Notes: generated by a model not told the origin, from the letters alone. A DNA stretch of 64,000 bases from an uncultured Flavobacteriaceae bacterium (GCA_947500525.1 CANMSH010000001.1:434001-498000), one strand, 5' to 3'. Positions 1-8,512 are shown, counted from the stretch's first letter. Made by a program: numbers and translations.

Positions 1-375
1 GGAGGTATGAAAGGTAGAAGAAAAGAGCTCATTAGAGCGGACCTACATACCATCCTAACCAAAGGTTTTGGTGTATCAACCATTCATTCTGAATATGGCA
101 TGACTGAATTACTAAGCCAGGCCTACTCAAATGGGAAAGGCCTATTTAGATGCCCATCTTGGATGCACATATATACCCGAGATCCTGAAGATCCATTATC
201 TATCTTACCACATAACAAAACTGGTGGTATTAACATTATCGATTTGGCCAATCTCAATTCATGTTCGTTTATTGCAACACAAGACCTAGGTAAAACCTTT
301 AAAAACGAAACATTTGAGATATTAGGGCGATTTGATCATTCTGATATTCGGGGATGTAATTTATTAATCAATTAA
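1..375 (+). CDS. LuxE-like acyl transferase / acyl-protein synthetase, C-terminal fragment (5' end outside window)
   Basis: The reading frame is open from the first base of the window, with two Gly codons before the first Met, so this is the last ~124 residues of a longer gene. The segment GGMKGRRKELIR and the later HSEYGMTELLSQAYS match the C-terminal half of the LuxE/acyl-protein synthetase family, adenylate-forming enzymes that activate fatty acids; the YGMTE stretch corresponds to the adenylate-binding motif of the wider ANL superfamily. Full-length homologues in this group are usually a little over 300 residues, so roughly two thirds is missing through window truncation. Family placement is from recognised motifs; the substrate is unknown. 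The next gene on the same strand starts 26 bases downstream. Confidence 0.75.
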   Translation, partial: GGMKGRRKELIRADLHTILTKGFGVSTIHSEYGMTELLSQAYSNGKGLFRCPSWMHIYTRDPEDPLSILPHNKTGGINIIDLANLNSCSFIATQDLGKTFKNETFEILGRFDHSDIRGCNLLIN

Positions 376-401
376 ACGACTATATGTCAAACTCTAATGT
401 G

Positions 402-851
402 ATGAAACAACTACTTCTAGTACTAATACTCGCCATAACGACTTCGATTAGCGCTCAAAAAATAGATTATAATACGGATAAAGGATATCTCGTTGAGGGT
501 TATGATGTGGTATCTTACTTTCAACAGAAACCTGTTAAGGGCAATAAAAAATATAGTACTACCTATGAAGGTGTGAAATTTAAGTTTGCTTCTCAGCAAA
601 ATTTGCAAACATTCTTAAAGAACCCAACTAAATACATACCTCAATACGGCGGATACTGCGCATATGCTGTTGCAGAAAAGAAAACTAAAATGGATATAGA
701 TCCGGACGTATATGAAGTCAGAGATGGAAAACTATACTTGTTCTATAGCTCTTGGCTAACAAGTAAGTTAACTGACTGGCAAAAGGGTGACACCAAAAAA
801 TTACAGGCCAAAGGAGATAAAAACTGGAAAGAAATAAAACATAAAAAATAA
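402..851 (+). CDS. Secreted YHS-domain protein (copy 1)
   Basis: This 149-residue protein has an N-terminal signal peptide (MKQLLLVLILAITTSISA, then Gln) followed by a YHS-type domain. The recognisable pieces are GYDVVSYF near the N-terminus, a PQYGGYCAYAV segment in the middle and a C-terminal KLYLFYSSW. YHS domains are small, often metal-associated modules; the role of this secreted form is not established. I chose the ATG at 402 over the in-frame ATG at 384 because the signal peptide begins directly at 402. The stop codon overlaps the start of the next gene by one base (TAATG), so the two are co-transcribed and probably translationally coupled. They are clear tandem paralogues. Confidence 0.85.
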   Translation: MKQLLLVLILAITTSISAQKIDYNTDKGYLVEGYDVVSYFQQKPVKGNKKYSTTYEGVKFKFASQQNLQTFLKNPTKYIPQYGGYCAYAVAEKKTKMDIDPDVYEVRDGKLYLFYSSWLTSKLTDWQKGDTKKLQAKGDKNWKEIKHKK

Positions 852-1297
852 TGAAAAAAGCACTTTTTTTATTACTGATATTTTCGGCTACTACTTTTGC
901 TCAGCAAATTGATTATAATGCCCAAAAAGGGTTTGTAGCCAGTGGTTACGATGTAGTCTCGTATTTTTCGAACAAAGCTATTAAAGGAAGTAGTAAATAT
1001 GTGTATACTTTCGACGGTGCACGTTATAAATTTACTTCGAAAGAAAACCTGGCAAGTTTTAAAAATGAACCTAGCAAATTTGTACCTCAATATGGTGGTT
1101 ATTGTGCATATGCGGTCGGAAAAAATGGTAAAAAGGTTTCTGTTAACCCTAAAACATTCGAAATTAGAGATAACAAGTTATACTTATTCTATAATTCTTG
1201 GGGTACCAATACTTTAGAGTTATGGCAACAAGAAGGAGCAAAAATGCTACAAAAGAAAGCAGATACCAATTGGAAAGAAATAAAATTCAAATCATAG
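851..1297 (+). CDS. Secreted YHS-domain protein (copy 2)
   Basis: This 148-residue protein is a tandem paralogue of the preceding gene. It has a signal peptide (MKKALFLLLIFSATTFA), then GYDVVSYF, a KFVPQYGGYCAYAVG segment and a KLYLFYNSWG segment in the same order and spacing. The single conserved Cys in YGGYCAYAV is kept in both copies. Its start codon shares one base with the upstream stop codon. The gene is convergent with a lipoprotein gene that ends 9 bases further on. The function is unknown; the duplication suggests two related periplasmic or surface proteins made together. Confidence 0.85.
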   Translation: MKKALFLLLIFSATTFAQQIDYNAQKGFVASGYDVVSYFSNKAIKGSSKYVYTFDGARYKFTSKENLASFKNEPSKFVPQYGGYCAYAVGKNGKKVSVNPKTFEIRDNKLYLFYNSWGTNTLELWQQEGAKMLQKKADTNWKEIKFKS

Positions 1298-1306
1298 TTT
1301 GAATTC

Positions 1307-1852
1307 CTAATTCTTCATTGAAAATTCCATGTAATTGTGTGTGTTAAGGTATTCTTTTCTTAATTCTCTAAGATGTCTTATTACCAATTCTCTATCTACA
1401 TAATCAGGGTGTAAACCGTCTTGCATTTTTATATCTCTTGCCGTAAGTACAATATACCAATGTCCTTTTCTTGAAGCATACAAATCTTCAAAGACTGGAT
1501 CAATGCAATACTCAGTGCTCAATGCAGCATCTACAAACATAGGCAACAAATTGATGGTACTTGTTACTCTTTCAACTTCATAAAATGAAAATGAAAATTC
1601 TTTTCCATCGATTTCAAATGGAACATTATCTTCTACAGATTCGTCGTTTAAATGGTATTTAGCATTCACAAAATGATAAAAGTCATCTGCGTTCTTTGGA
1701 TCCTTAAAAATTAAGGCGTAATGTCTTGGAAGAGATCTCTTGAATTTCTTGGCAATCTTTATTTTATCTTCTTTGATATTAGGGGCAATCCGCAAAGGGA
1801 TACAAGAGGTAAAAATAAATAATGTAAGTACAATAATAGAGGCATGTTTCAT
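1307..1852 (-). CDS. Hypothetical lipoprotein
   Basis: This 181-residue protein begins with a hydrophobic signal segment ending in a lipobox-like FTSC (Cys at residue 17), so it is predicted to be lipidated and anchored in a membrane facing the periplasm or outer surface. The rest is soluble, mixed alpha/beta in character, with a TARDIKMQDGLHPDYVDRE stretch near the C-terminus. I do not recognise a named family. It is convergent with the YHS pair and has the same orientation as the TetR gene upstream, from which it is separated by about 60 bases. Confidence 0.7.
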   Translation of the reverse strand: MKHASIIVLTLFIFTSCIPLRIAPNIKEDKIKIAKKFKRSLPRHYALIFKDPKNADDFYHFVNAKYHLNDESVEDNVPFEIDGKEFSFSFYEVERVTSTINLLPMFVDAALSTEYCIDPVFEDLYASRKGHWYIVLTARDIKMQDGLHPDYVDRELVIRHLRELRKEYLNTHNYMEFSMKN

Positions 1853-1913
1853 TTGAAATAGTTTTGACCATTATCACCAATTATCATGCCATCGTTTGCC
1901 ATTTAAGGTTTAC

Positions 1914-2558
1914 CTAAGAAGCATCTAAATAGTATCTTTTATCTTCTTTCTGCGGTTTTAAAGTGTCTAAATAATTTTTAAACTGTTCCATATAATTATA
2001 GAACAACGCTTTGTTATTTGTAGTTCTCTTTAACGTTCTAACCCCTTCTAAAGAATTAATAATAAATTCAGCAACAGGCTCGGTATTGATATGTCTATTT
2101 ATATAGCCGTCTTCAATGCCTCGATACATTAAACTTATTAAGGCTACTTTCCATTGGTCTAGAATATCGTATAACTGACCTTTCAAATTATAGTCATTGT
2201 GCTCATAACTCAAGGCGACAATCATATTCGTTAAAGGACTTCCTAAGTTTTGTCCTAAGGAGTCATCATTAATCAATTTGTCTTGTAATAAGTCTCCTAA
2301 AATAAAAATAGGATTTCCTCTTTTCGTTATGGGTTCGATAAATTCACTGTGGATTTCCTTTTCTATTCTTTCCTTTATAATCTGAGAAACAAAATGATGT
2401 TTATTCTCAAAATGATAATAAAAAGCACCCTTTGTTAGACCAACTTCTTTGATAATTAGATCAACACTTACTGCATGATATCCATACATGTTTATCAACT
2501 TATATCCTTTATCAATTAACTTTTGCTTTGTTAATTTACGTTTGATTTCTTGTGTCAT
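1914..2558 (-). CDS. TetR/AcrR family transcriptional regulator
   Basis: This 214-residue protein has a typical TetR N-terminal helix-turn-helix: residues ~10-55 contain KQKLIDKGYKLINMYGYHAVSVD, then IIKEVGLTKGAFYYHFENK, the classic recognition helix followed by the YYHF signature. The C-terminal ~150 residues would be the ligand-binding and dimerisation domain, which is too divergent to suggest a ligand. It is divergent from the DinB-like gene at 2792, with a 233-base intergenic space that could hold an operator, so that gene or the regulator itself is a plausible target. That is inference from position only. Confidence 0.88.
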   Translation of the reverse strand: MTQEIKRKLTKQKLIDKGYKLINMYGYHAVSVDLIIKEVGLTKGAFYYHFENKHHFVSQIIKERIEKEIHSEFIEPITKRGNPIFILGDLLQDKLINDDSLGQNLGSPLTNMIVALSYEHNDYNLKGQLYDILDQWKVALISLMYRGIEDGYINRHINTEPVAEFIINSLEGVRTLKRTTNNKALFYNYMEQFKNYLDTLKPQKEDKRYYLDAS

Positions 2559-2767
2559 GATGCTTCGTTTTACTCTTTGCTAATAGAACAACTTTATTAA
2601 CATTATTCCTACCAATAACGTACTAATCAGTATTTTAGTATTAACAATAAAACCATAAGATTCACCTCACAATCTAGCAATACATACCGTCTAGTTGGTT
2701 TATTTATAGCAAGATAACCTTCTATTAATTTAACATTCCTTTGTCTATCTCGTACTTTTTTTACTGT

Positions 2768-2775
2768 TACTTTTG
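2768..2775 (+). promoter_or_regulatory. Candidate -7 box (TACTTTTG) of the DinB-like gene
   Basis: TACTTTTG fits the TAnnTTTG -7 consensus of Bacteroidota primary sigma factors and lies 16 bases upstream of the start codon. A TTG at 2741-2743 is 24 bases upstream, slightly further than usual for the -33 element. The box lies in the space shared with the divergent TetR gene. Confidence 0.5.
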
Positions 2776-2791
2776 AAAAAACGGAATCAAC

Positions 2792-3364
2792 ATGCACAAC
2801 TTTAATTTCAAAAAACACATTGCCATTTGCGCGCTGTTATTTTTTACAGCTACTTCATTTGGGCAGAACATAATCAAAGTAAAAAAAGGATATTCGCCAC
2901 AAATAGGAACAACGGTATCTATGCTCGAAGATTTAAAAAGTAGAGTCACAAGAAGCGTTCAAAATTTAAACCAAGAGGCAACAGATTTCTTGTTAGATGA
3001 AGAAGCGAATAGAGTTGGCGCCCTAGTTTTACATTTAGCTGCTACCGAACGCTACTATCAAGTCTATACTTTTGAAAACAGAGGTTTCAATAAGGATGAG
3101 GCCAAAAAATGGGAAGCTGCCCTTAGTCTAGGTACAACCGCTCGAGATCAATTTACCAATAAACCCATTTCCTATTATTTAAACTTATGGAATGAGGTTC
3201 GCAAGGAAACACTCCGTTTACTCAAAACTAAAGATGATAAATGGTTTTCTAAAAAAGTAAAAGGCAGTAGCATGAACAATCACTGGGCGTGGTATCATGT
3301 AATGGAACACCAAGCAAATCATATGGGCCAAATACGATTAATTACCAAACGTATACCCAAGTAA
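2792..3364 (+). CDS. Secreted DinB-like (DUF664-type) putative metal-dependent protein
   Basis: This 190-residue protein has an N-terminal signal peptide (hydrophobic to about residue 24, ending SFG-Q) and a four-helix DinB-like domain. A His in the LHLAATERYY helix and the C-terminal HVMEHQANHMGQI helix have the spacing of the three-His metal site of the DinB/YfiT superfamily. Members are thiol transferases or unassigned metalloenzymes; export to the periplasm is less usual, as most are cytoplasmic. No substrate can be assigned. The gene is divergent from the TetR regulator and convergent with tyrS. Confidence 0.78.
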   Translation: MHNFNFKKHIAICALLFFTATSFGQNIIKVKKGYSPQIGTTVSMLEDLKSRVTRSVQNLNQEATDFLLDEEANRVGALVLHLAATERYYQVYTFENRGFNKDEAKKWEAALSLGTTARDQFTNKPISYYLNLWNEVRKETLRLLKTKDDKWFSKKVKGSSMNNHWAWYHVMEHQANHMGQIRLITKRIPK

Positions 3365-3380
3365 TATTTTAGATGCGTAT

Positions 3381-3447
3381 AAATACTACTTAGTATTTTA
3401 ATTGCTGAGGTAAATTGGCATTTTGAACCTAAAAAAATACTACTTAG
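3381..3447. repeat. Hairpin and 14-base direct repeat between the DinB-like gene and tyrS
   Basis: AAATACTACTTAGT occurs at 3381-3394 and again at 3434-3447, 53 bases apart. The first copy extends into a 7-bp inverted repeat (AAATACT, loop ACTT, AGTATTT; 3381-3398). It sits in a convergent intergenic space, so a termination role is possible, but the stem is AT-only and has no following T-run. Confidence 0.5.
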
Positions 3448-3465
3448 TCTGTTGGCAACCCGGTA

Positions 3466-4776
3466 TTATTTTCGTGTTTTTAACAGGAAATAATTCTTTT
3501 TCCCGCGTTGTAAGAGCACATATTTATTAGCAATCAGATCTTTTTCACCAATGAGATAGTCTTCCTTAACTTTCTCTTTGTTTACCGAAATTGCATTCTC
3601 TTTAAGCGCTCTTCTAGCATCACCATTAGAGTTTAAAAAATTAGTCTTTGCAGCTAAAGCACCAATCATATCTAAGCCATTTTTTATATCTTCTATAGCG
3701 ACCTCAGCTTGAGGAACACCGTCGAAAACATCTAAAAAAGTTTGCTCGTCGAGGTTTTTTAAGTCTGCCGCAGTAGACGACTTGCCGAATAAAATATTTG
3801 AAGCAGCAACGGCTTTGTCTAGTTCCTCTTTACTATGAACAAAACTAGTCACTTCTGATGCCAATTTTTTTTGTAAAAGACGCATATGAGGAGCTTCCTT
3901 ATGCTCAGTAATTAATGCGTCTATTGTCTCTTTAGATAAAAAGGTGAAAATTTTAATATATTTTTCAGCATCTTCATCTGTCGTATTTAGCCAAAATTGG
4001 TAAAATTTATAGACAGATGTTTTATCGGCATCCAACCATACATTACCTCCTTCAGATTTTCCAAATTTAGAGCCGTCTGCTTTAGTTATGAGTGGACAGG
4101 TCATGGCATATGCTTTTGCCTCTACTCCTTCATTCATTCTTCTCACTAATTCAGTACCCGTAGTTATATTTCCCCATTGATCACTTCCTCCCATCTGGAG
4201 CATGCAATTATGTGTTTTATGCAAATGGTAAAAATCATATCCTTGAATTAATTGATATGTAAATTCAGTAAATGACATTCCCGAACCAGCTTCTCCTGTT
4301 AAACGCTTTTTTACAGAATCTTTAGCCATCATATAATTTACAGAGATACGCTTTCCTACTTCACGAGCAAAGTCGATAAATGAAAAGCTTTTCATCCAAT
4401 CATAATTATTCACGAGAATTGGAGCATTGTCTGCAGAAGATTCAAAATTTAAAAAACGAGCCATCGTTCTTCTAATACCGGCAACATTGTGAGCTAACTG
4501 TTCTTCATTTAATAAATTTCGTTCATCAGATTTACCTGAAGGATCACCAATCATACCTGTAGCTCCTCCTACCAATGCAATTGGTCGATGACCAGCTCTT
4601 TCCATATGAACTAGTAAAATAATTGGTACCAAACTACCGATATGCAAAGAGTCTGAGGTGGGATCAAAACCGATATATCCTGTGGTACTTTCTTTTAATA
4701 ATTGCTCTTCTGTACCGGGCATAATATCATGTACCATTCCTCGCCAACGTAATTCTTCTACTAAATTCTTAGACAT
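3466..4776 (-). CDS. tyrS: Tyrosine--tRNA ligase
   Basis: This 436-residue class I aminoacyl-tRNA synthetase charges tRNA-Tyr in the cytoplasm. The HIGH-type motif is HIGS at residues 45-48, the tyrosine-binding region contains [12 protein letters not shown] and GGSDQWGN, and the KMSKS-type loop is KFGKS at residues 237-241. The C-terminal ~70 residues ([14 protein letters not shown] and following) form an S4 RNA-binding domain. Length and motif order are those of bacterial TyrRS. The gene is monocistronic in appearance, preceded by a good -7 box at 4797-4804. Confidence 0.97.
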   Translation of the reverse strand: MSKNLVEELRWRGMVHDIMPGTEEQLLKESTTGYIGFDPTSDSLHIGSLVPIILLVHMERAGHRPIALVGGATGMIGDPSGKSDERNLLNEEQLAHNVAGIRRTMARFLNFESSADNAPILVNNYDWMKSFSFIDFAREVGKRISVNYMMAKDSVKKRLTGEAGSGMSFTEFTYQLIQGYDFYHLHKTHNCMLQMGGSDQWGNITTGTELVRRMNEGVEAKAYAMTCPLITKADGSKFGKSEGGNVWLDADKTSVYKFYQFWLNTTDEDAEKYIKIFTFLSKETIDALITEHKEAPHMRLLQKKLASEVTSFVHSKEELDKAVAASNILFGKSSTAADLKNLDEQTFLDVFDGVPQAEVAIEDIKNGLDMIGALAAKTNFLNSNGDARRALKENAISVNKEKVKEDYLIGEKDLIANKYVLLQRGKKNYFLLKTRK

Positions 4777-4796
4777 CGTTTTTAACTAAATTTCCG

Positions 4797-4804
4797 CAAA
4801 GATA
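4797..4804 (-). promoter_or_regulatory. Candidate -7 box of tyrS (TATCTTTG)
   Basis: On the minus strand this reads TATCTTTG, an exact TAnnTTTG match, 20 bases upstream of the tyrS start codon. No TTG stands at the ideal -33 distance. The divergent SDR gene has its own box nearby. Confidence 0.6.
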
Positions 4805-4844
4805 TATTTCTCATGATAAACATAAAAGACAAATAGAAAAATAC

Positions 4845-4852
4845 TAATTTCG
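4845..4852 (+). promoter_or_regulatory. Candidate -7 box (TAATTTCG) abutting the SDR-family start codon
   Basis: TAATTTCG differs from TAnnTTTG at one position and ends only 4 bases before the ATG at 4857. If it is the true -7 box, transcription would begin at or within the start codon and the message would be leaderless. Confidence 0.4.
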
Positions 4853-4856
4853 TGAT

Positions 4857-5858
4857 ATGGTTTTAGTTACTGGAGGTACGGGTTTAGTAGGGGCTCATTT
4901 GTTGTATCAGCTTTGTCAAGAGGATTTTCCTGTAGTAGCTATTCATCGTAGTACGAGTAATTTGAATGCTGTAAAACAAGTTTTTAGTTTTTATACCGAT
5001 GAGTTCGAAAGGTTATTTAATAAAATTACTTGGAAAGTTGCTGATGTCAATGATATTCCATCCTTAAAAGAGGCTTTTGTTGGGATTACCCATGTCTATC
5101 ATAGTGCTGCTGTAATTTCCTTTGATAAAAAAAATGATGAGCTGCTAAGAAAGGTTAATATCGAAGGAACGGCGAACATGATTAATGTTTCGATTGATTC
5201 AAAAATAAAAAAATTCTGTTTTGTAAGTTCTGTTGCCAGTATTGGAAAATTTAAAAACCAAACCGCGGTTACTGAAGAAAATGATTGGAATCCCGAAGAT
5301 GCTAATAATGGTTATGCCATTTCAAAATATGGTGCTGAAAATGAAGTTTGGAGAGGCTCACAAGAAGGATTAGATGTTGTTATAGTAAATCCAGGTGTAA
5401 TTTTAGGTCCTGGTTTTTGGCAAAGCGGGTCTGGTAAAATTTTCGAAAGTGTCTACAACGGTTTTAAGTTTTACACAGAAGGTATCACCGGATATGTAGG
5501 TGTTCAAGACGTTGTAAAAAGCATGCTGCTACTTATGAAAAGTAATTGCGTTAACGAACGCTATATTTTAGTAGCCGAAAATCGTTCTTTTAAAGACATT
5601 GTTTTTGCAATTGCAGATGAATTCAAAGTTAAAAGACCATCGATCAAAGTGACTCCAGTTTTACGAGAATTAGCTTGGAGGTTCGCACTTCTAAAAAGCA
5701 TTTTTACTGATAAACCAGCGTTTATTACCAAAGAATCTATTCGAGCTAGCAATCGTATCACGAATTACAACAGTACAAAAATTACTCAAGAAATTGACTT
5801 TACTTTTGAGTCATTGCAACAAACAATTAAAAATACCTGTAGCAAGTATACCAATTAA
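4857..5858 (+). CDS. NAD-dependent epimerase/dehydratase (extended SDR) family protein
   Basis: This 333-residue protein starts almost directly with a Rossmann nucleotide-binding motif (VLVTGGTGLVGAHL, residues 2-15), the TGxxGxxG signature of extended short-chain dehydrogenases. The active-site YxxxK is in GYAISKYGAE, preceded by a catalytic Ser region (FVSSVASIG). A VNPGVILGPG stretch is typical of dihydroflavonol-reductase-like and epimerase members. The substrate is not predictable. The Rossmann motif starting at residue 2 supports the chosen start. The last four bases overlap the end of the convergent DUF4296 gene. Confidence 0.9.
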   Translation: MVLVTGGTGLVGAHLLYQLCQEDFPVVAIHRSTSNLNAVKQVFSFYTDEFERLFNKITWKVADVNDIPSLKEAFVGITHVYHSAAVISFDKKNDELLRKVNIEGTANMINVSIDSKIKKFCFVSSVASIGKFKNQTAVTEENDWNPEDANNGYAISKYGAENEVWRGSQEGLDVVIVNPGVILGPGFWQSGSGKIFESVYNGFKFYTEGITGYVGVQDVVKSMLLLMKSNCVNERYILVAENRSFKDIVFAIADEFKVKRPSIKVTPVLRELAWRFALLKSIFTDKPAFITKESIRASNRITNYNSTKITQEIDFTFESLQQTIKNTCSKYTN

Positions 5859-6328
5859 TTTCTCTCTTTTTGCAGTTCTTCTTTACTCAATTCTTTAATA
5901 GATTGTACTTCTCTTTTTTTTCTTTTTTCTTTATTCACACGTCGAATAGAATCTTTTTTCCAAATTGGCAATGAAGGGTCTATATCGGCTGACAATGGAT
6001 CGTAACTTACCTTTATTTTTCTGAGTCTTAGTTCAACACTCTCAAACATTTTTTCATACTCTTCAATCTTTGAAGTATAGTAAATATTACTTTCCATGAA
6101 TCGAGCACTATCAATCTTGTATTTTTGATAAACAAATGGCAGGTAATTGATTTTTTTTTGACTCTTTGCATTCTTTACCGTTTTCGCATTATCCGCGATA
6201 ATAATTTCTGTCCAAAGTTCTATCATTTGATCTTTGGGAATCAAATTAGCCGGCTTCTTGTATATAGTTCTACTGGTACAAGAAATTACACTCAAAAAAA
6301 TAACCAATATGTAAATGCATCTTTTCAA
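5855..6328 (-). CDS. DUF4296-type lipoprotein
   Basis: This 157-residue protein is predicted to start at a TTG one base after the stop codon of the upstream dihydroorotase-like gene; no in-frame ATG precedes the signal peptide. A short hydrophobic segment ends in SVISC, a lipobox with Cys at residue 17. The KPANLIPKDQMIELWTEIIIAD region and the following helical part match DUF4296, a Bacteroidota-restricted lipoprotein family without known function. The C-terminus is very rich in Lys, Arg and Glu. It is the last gene of a three-gene operon: glycosyltransferase, dihydroorotase-like, DUF4296. Confidence 0.82.
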   Translation of the reverse strand: MKRCIYILVIFLSVISCTSRTIYKKPANLIPKDQMIELWTEIIIADNAKTVKNAKSQKKINYLPFVYQKYKIDSARFMESNIYYTSKIEEYEKMFESVELRLRKIKVSYDPLSADIDPSLPIWKKDSIRRVNKEKRKKREVQSIKELSKEELQKERN

Positions 6329-6329
6329 A

Positions 6330-7670
6330 TTATCTATTAAATGTTAGACGTTTTCCTTTTATGTTATCGTTAAACTTTCCTTCGTTATATATTAAATGAC
6401 CGTTTACAAAAGTATGAGAAACGACCGAATTGAACGTAGTTCCTTCAAAAGGAGACCAACCGCATTTGTATAAAATGTTTTCTTTAGAAACCGTATACTC
6501 TGCATCCATATCTACAAGTACCAAATCGGCATAATAACCTTCTTTTAAAAAGCCTCTTTTTTCTATATTGAACAATTTAGCAGGGTTATGGCACATTTTT
6601 TCTACCAGTTTTTCTAAGCTTATTCTTCCTTGTGTATGACAAGCGATCATTGCTTGGAGCGTATGCTGTACTAAAGGACCTCCGCTTGGTGCTTTCGTAT
6701 ACACTTGGGCTTTCTCTTCCTTAGTATGGGGAGCGTGATCTGTTGCAATAACGTCAATTCTGTCATCTAATAAGGCTTTCCATAAGCCTTCTTTGTCACT
6801 TTTTGATTTGACTGCAGGGTTCCATTTAATTAAAGTTCCTTTTTCCTTGTAAGAAGAAGCGTCAAACCATAAGTGATGCGTACATACCTCGGCAGTAATT
6901 TGTTTTTCTTCTAAAGGTATATCGTTTCGAAATAAAGCGGTTTCTTTTGCGGTTGATAAATGAAAAACATGTAACCTTGCTCCTGTTTCTTTGGCCAATG
7001 CAATAGCCTTAGAAGAAGACATGTAACAGGCCTCTTCACTTCTTATTTCTGGATGTTTTTCGATCGGAATGTCATCTCCATATTGAGCTTTTGCCTTTGC
7101 TAAATTTTCACGAATAGTGCCTTCATCTTCACAATGTACAGCAATTAGCATTTTAGTTGAAGAGAATATTTTCTTCAAAACTTCTTCATTGTCAACAAGC
7201 ATATTGCCAGTCGACGAGCCTAAAAATAATTTTATGGCAGCTACTTTTTTGGGGTCTGTTTTGAGTAATTCTTCTAAGTTATCATTGGTACCTCCAAACA
7301 TAAAAGAATAATTAGCAAACGAAGTTTCTGAAGCAGTTTTAAATTTATCTTCCAAAAGTTCTTGAGTAGTAGCTTGTGGTATAGTATTCGGCATTTCAAT
7401 AAATGTGGTTATTCCTCCCGCCACTGCAGCTCTACTTTCTGAAGCAATATTTCCTTTATGTGTTAACCCAGGTTCTCTAAAATGAACTTGATCATCTATA
7501 ATGCCCGGTATTAATATTTTTCCAGTGGCATCTATAACTTCTACTGTATCATCTTCAACAATTAAGTTTTCTCCAATGGTATGAATCAGTCCTTCTTTAA
7601 TAAAGAGGTCTGATATAAATGAAATTCCTTCATTTATTAAGGTTGCATTTTTTATTAGTGTATTTTTCAT
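6330..7670 (-). CDS. Dihydroorotase-family amidohydrolase with HxH changed to QxH
   Basis: This 446-residue enzyme belongs to the class I dihydroorotase group of the amidohydrolase superfamily; dihydroorotase interconverts carbamoyl-aspartate and dihydroorotate in pyrimidine synthesis. Visible motifs are IPGIIDDQVHFREPG (first metal-site strand), KLFLGSSTGNM (Lys that is carboxylated in relatives), AVHCEDE, LHVFHLST and ATDHAPHTKEEK. The usual HxH on strand 1 is QVH here, so one metal ligand is replaced. I recall this DDQVHFREPG form from other Bacteroidota proteins annotated as dihydroorotase, so it is probably a lineage-wide second type. It may or may not carry dihydroorotase activity. The upstream stop codon is one base before its ATG, so it is in an operon with the GT2 gene. 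Confidence 0.85.
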   Translation of the reverse strand: MKNTLIKNATLINEGISFISDLFIKEGLIHTIGENLIVEDDTVEVIDATGKILIPGIIDDQVHFREPGLTHKGNIASESRAAVAGGITTFIEMPNTIPQATTQELLEDKFKTASETSFANYSFMFGGTNDNLEELLKTDPKKVAAIKLFLGSSTGNMLVDNEEVLKKIFSSTKMLIAVHCEDEGTIRENLAKAKAQYGDDIPIEKHPEIRSEEACYMSSSKAIALAKETGARLHVFHLSTAKETALFRNDIPLEEKQITAEVCTHHLWFDASSYKEKGTLIKWNPAVKSKSDKEGLWKALLDDRIDVIATDHAPHTKEEKAQVYTKAPSGGPLVQHTLQAMIACHTQGRISLEKLVEKMCHNPAKLFNIEKRGFLKEGYYADLVLVDMDAEYTVSKENILYKCGWSPFEGTTFNSVVSHTFVNGHLIYNEGKFNDNIKGKRLTFNR

Positions 7671-7671
7671 C

Positions 7672-8403
7672 TTATTGGTCGTTTTTTGGTAGCCCTTTCA
7701 ATGCCATTTGAATCACTCCAAAAATAGCTTCACTTATAATACCTCCATCCATTTTCGAAGTTCCTTTTGCTCTATCGGTAAAAATAACTGATACTTCTTT
7801 AATCTTAAAACCATGCTTCCAAGCTTTAAACTTCATCTCTATTTGAAAAGCGTAACCCACAAATTTAATTTTATCGAAATTAATTCTTTCCAATACATTT
7901 CTCTTGTAACAAACAAAACCTGCTGTGGTATCACTTACCGGAATTCGCGTAATAAGTTTTACATACTTAGAAGCAAAATATGACAATAACAGTCTTTTCA
8001 TATCCCAATTCACCACATTTACCTCATTATTGATATATCTAGAGCCTATAGATACATCAGCGCCATTTTGAGCACAAGCATTATATAAATGAACTAAATC
8101 TTTCGGATTATGCGAAAAATCTGCATCCATTTCAATAATATAATCATAGTTCCTTTGCAATGCCCATTTGAATCCGTGTATATAAGCCAATCCGAGTCCG
8201 TTTTTTTCTGATCTTTCTTCTATAAACAATCGGTCTTTAAACTCATTTTGCAAGCCTTTTACAATAGTTGATGTGCCGTCTGGAGAATTATCATCAACCA
8301 CTAAAATGTCGAAAGTTTTCTCTTGAGAAAAGGTAGCCCTAATAATAGATTCTATATTTTCCTTTTCGTTATATGAAGGTATAATTACAAGTGCATCTTG
8401 CAT
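7672..8403 (-). CDS. Polyprenol-phosphate mannosyltransferase-like GT2 glycosyltransferase
   Basis: This 243-residue protein is a family 2 glycosyltransferase of the dolichol/polyprenol-phosphate mannose synthase type. It begins with VIIPSYNEKENI, has the VVDDNSPDGT nucleotide-binding motif at about residues 35-44 and the EMDADFSHNP metal-binding DxD-like motif near residue 92, followed by GSRY and a TAGFVCYKR stretch, all diagnostic of this subgroup. It has no C-terminal membrane segments, like the soluble DPM1-type enzymes. The likely reaction is transfer of a sugar from a nucleotide donor to a polyprenyl phosphate at the inner membrane. It is first in the operon and preceded by an exact -7 box. 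Confidence 0.9.
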   Translation of the reverse strand: MQDALVIIPSYNEKENIESIIRATFSQEKTFDILVVDDNSPDGTSTIVKGLQNEFKDRLFIEERSEKNGLGLAYIHGFKWALQRNYDYIIEMDADFSHNPKDLVHLYNACAQNGADVSIGSRYINNEVNVVNWDMKRLLLSYFASKYVKLITRIPVSDTTAGFVCYKRNVLERINFDKIKFVGYAFQIEMKFKAWKHGFKIKEVSVIFTDRAKGTSKMDGGIISEAIFGVIQMALKGLPKNDQ

Positions 8404-8423
8404 TTAATAGGGTATTTATAATG

Positions 8424-8431
8424 CAAAGGTA
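8424..8431 (-). promoter_or_regulatory. Candidate -7 box of the GT2-dihydroorotase-like-DUF4296 operon (TACCTTTG)
   Basis: The minus strand reads TACCTTTG, an exact TAnnTTTG match, 20 bases upstream of the GT2 start codon. No clear TTG stands at -33. Confidence 0.6.
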
Positions 8432-8503
8432 CATTTATTTATTTCTAAATTTTAGGCCGAAAAGTTTAAAAATTTCTTAAATAAAAATGCCTATTTTTTT
8501 GTT

Positions 8504-8511
8504 TAACTTCG
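8504..8511 (+). promoter_or_regulatory. Candidate -7 box (TAACTTCG) abutting the DUF4271 start codon
   Basis: TAACTTCG, one mismatch to TAnnTTTG, ends one base before the first ATG of the DUF4271 gene at 8513. The next in-frame ATG is at 8519. If used, the transcript would be leaderless, starting near the second ATG. Confidence 0.4.
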
Positions 8512-8512
8512 C

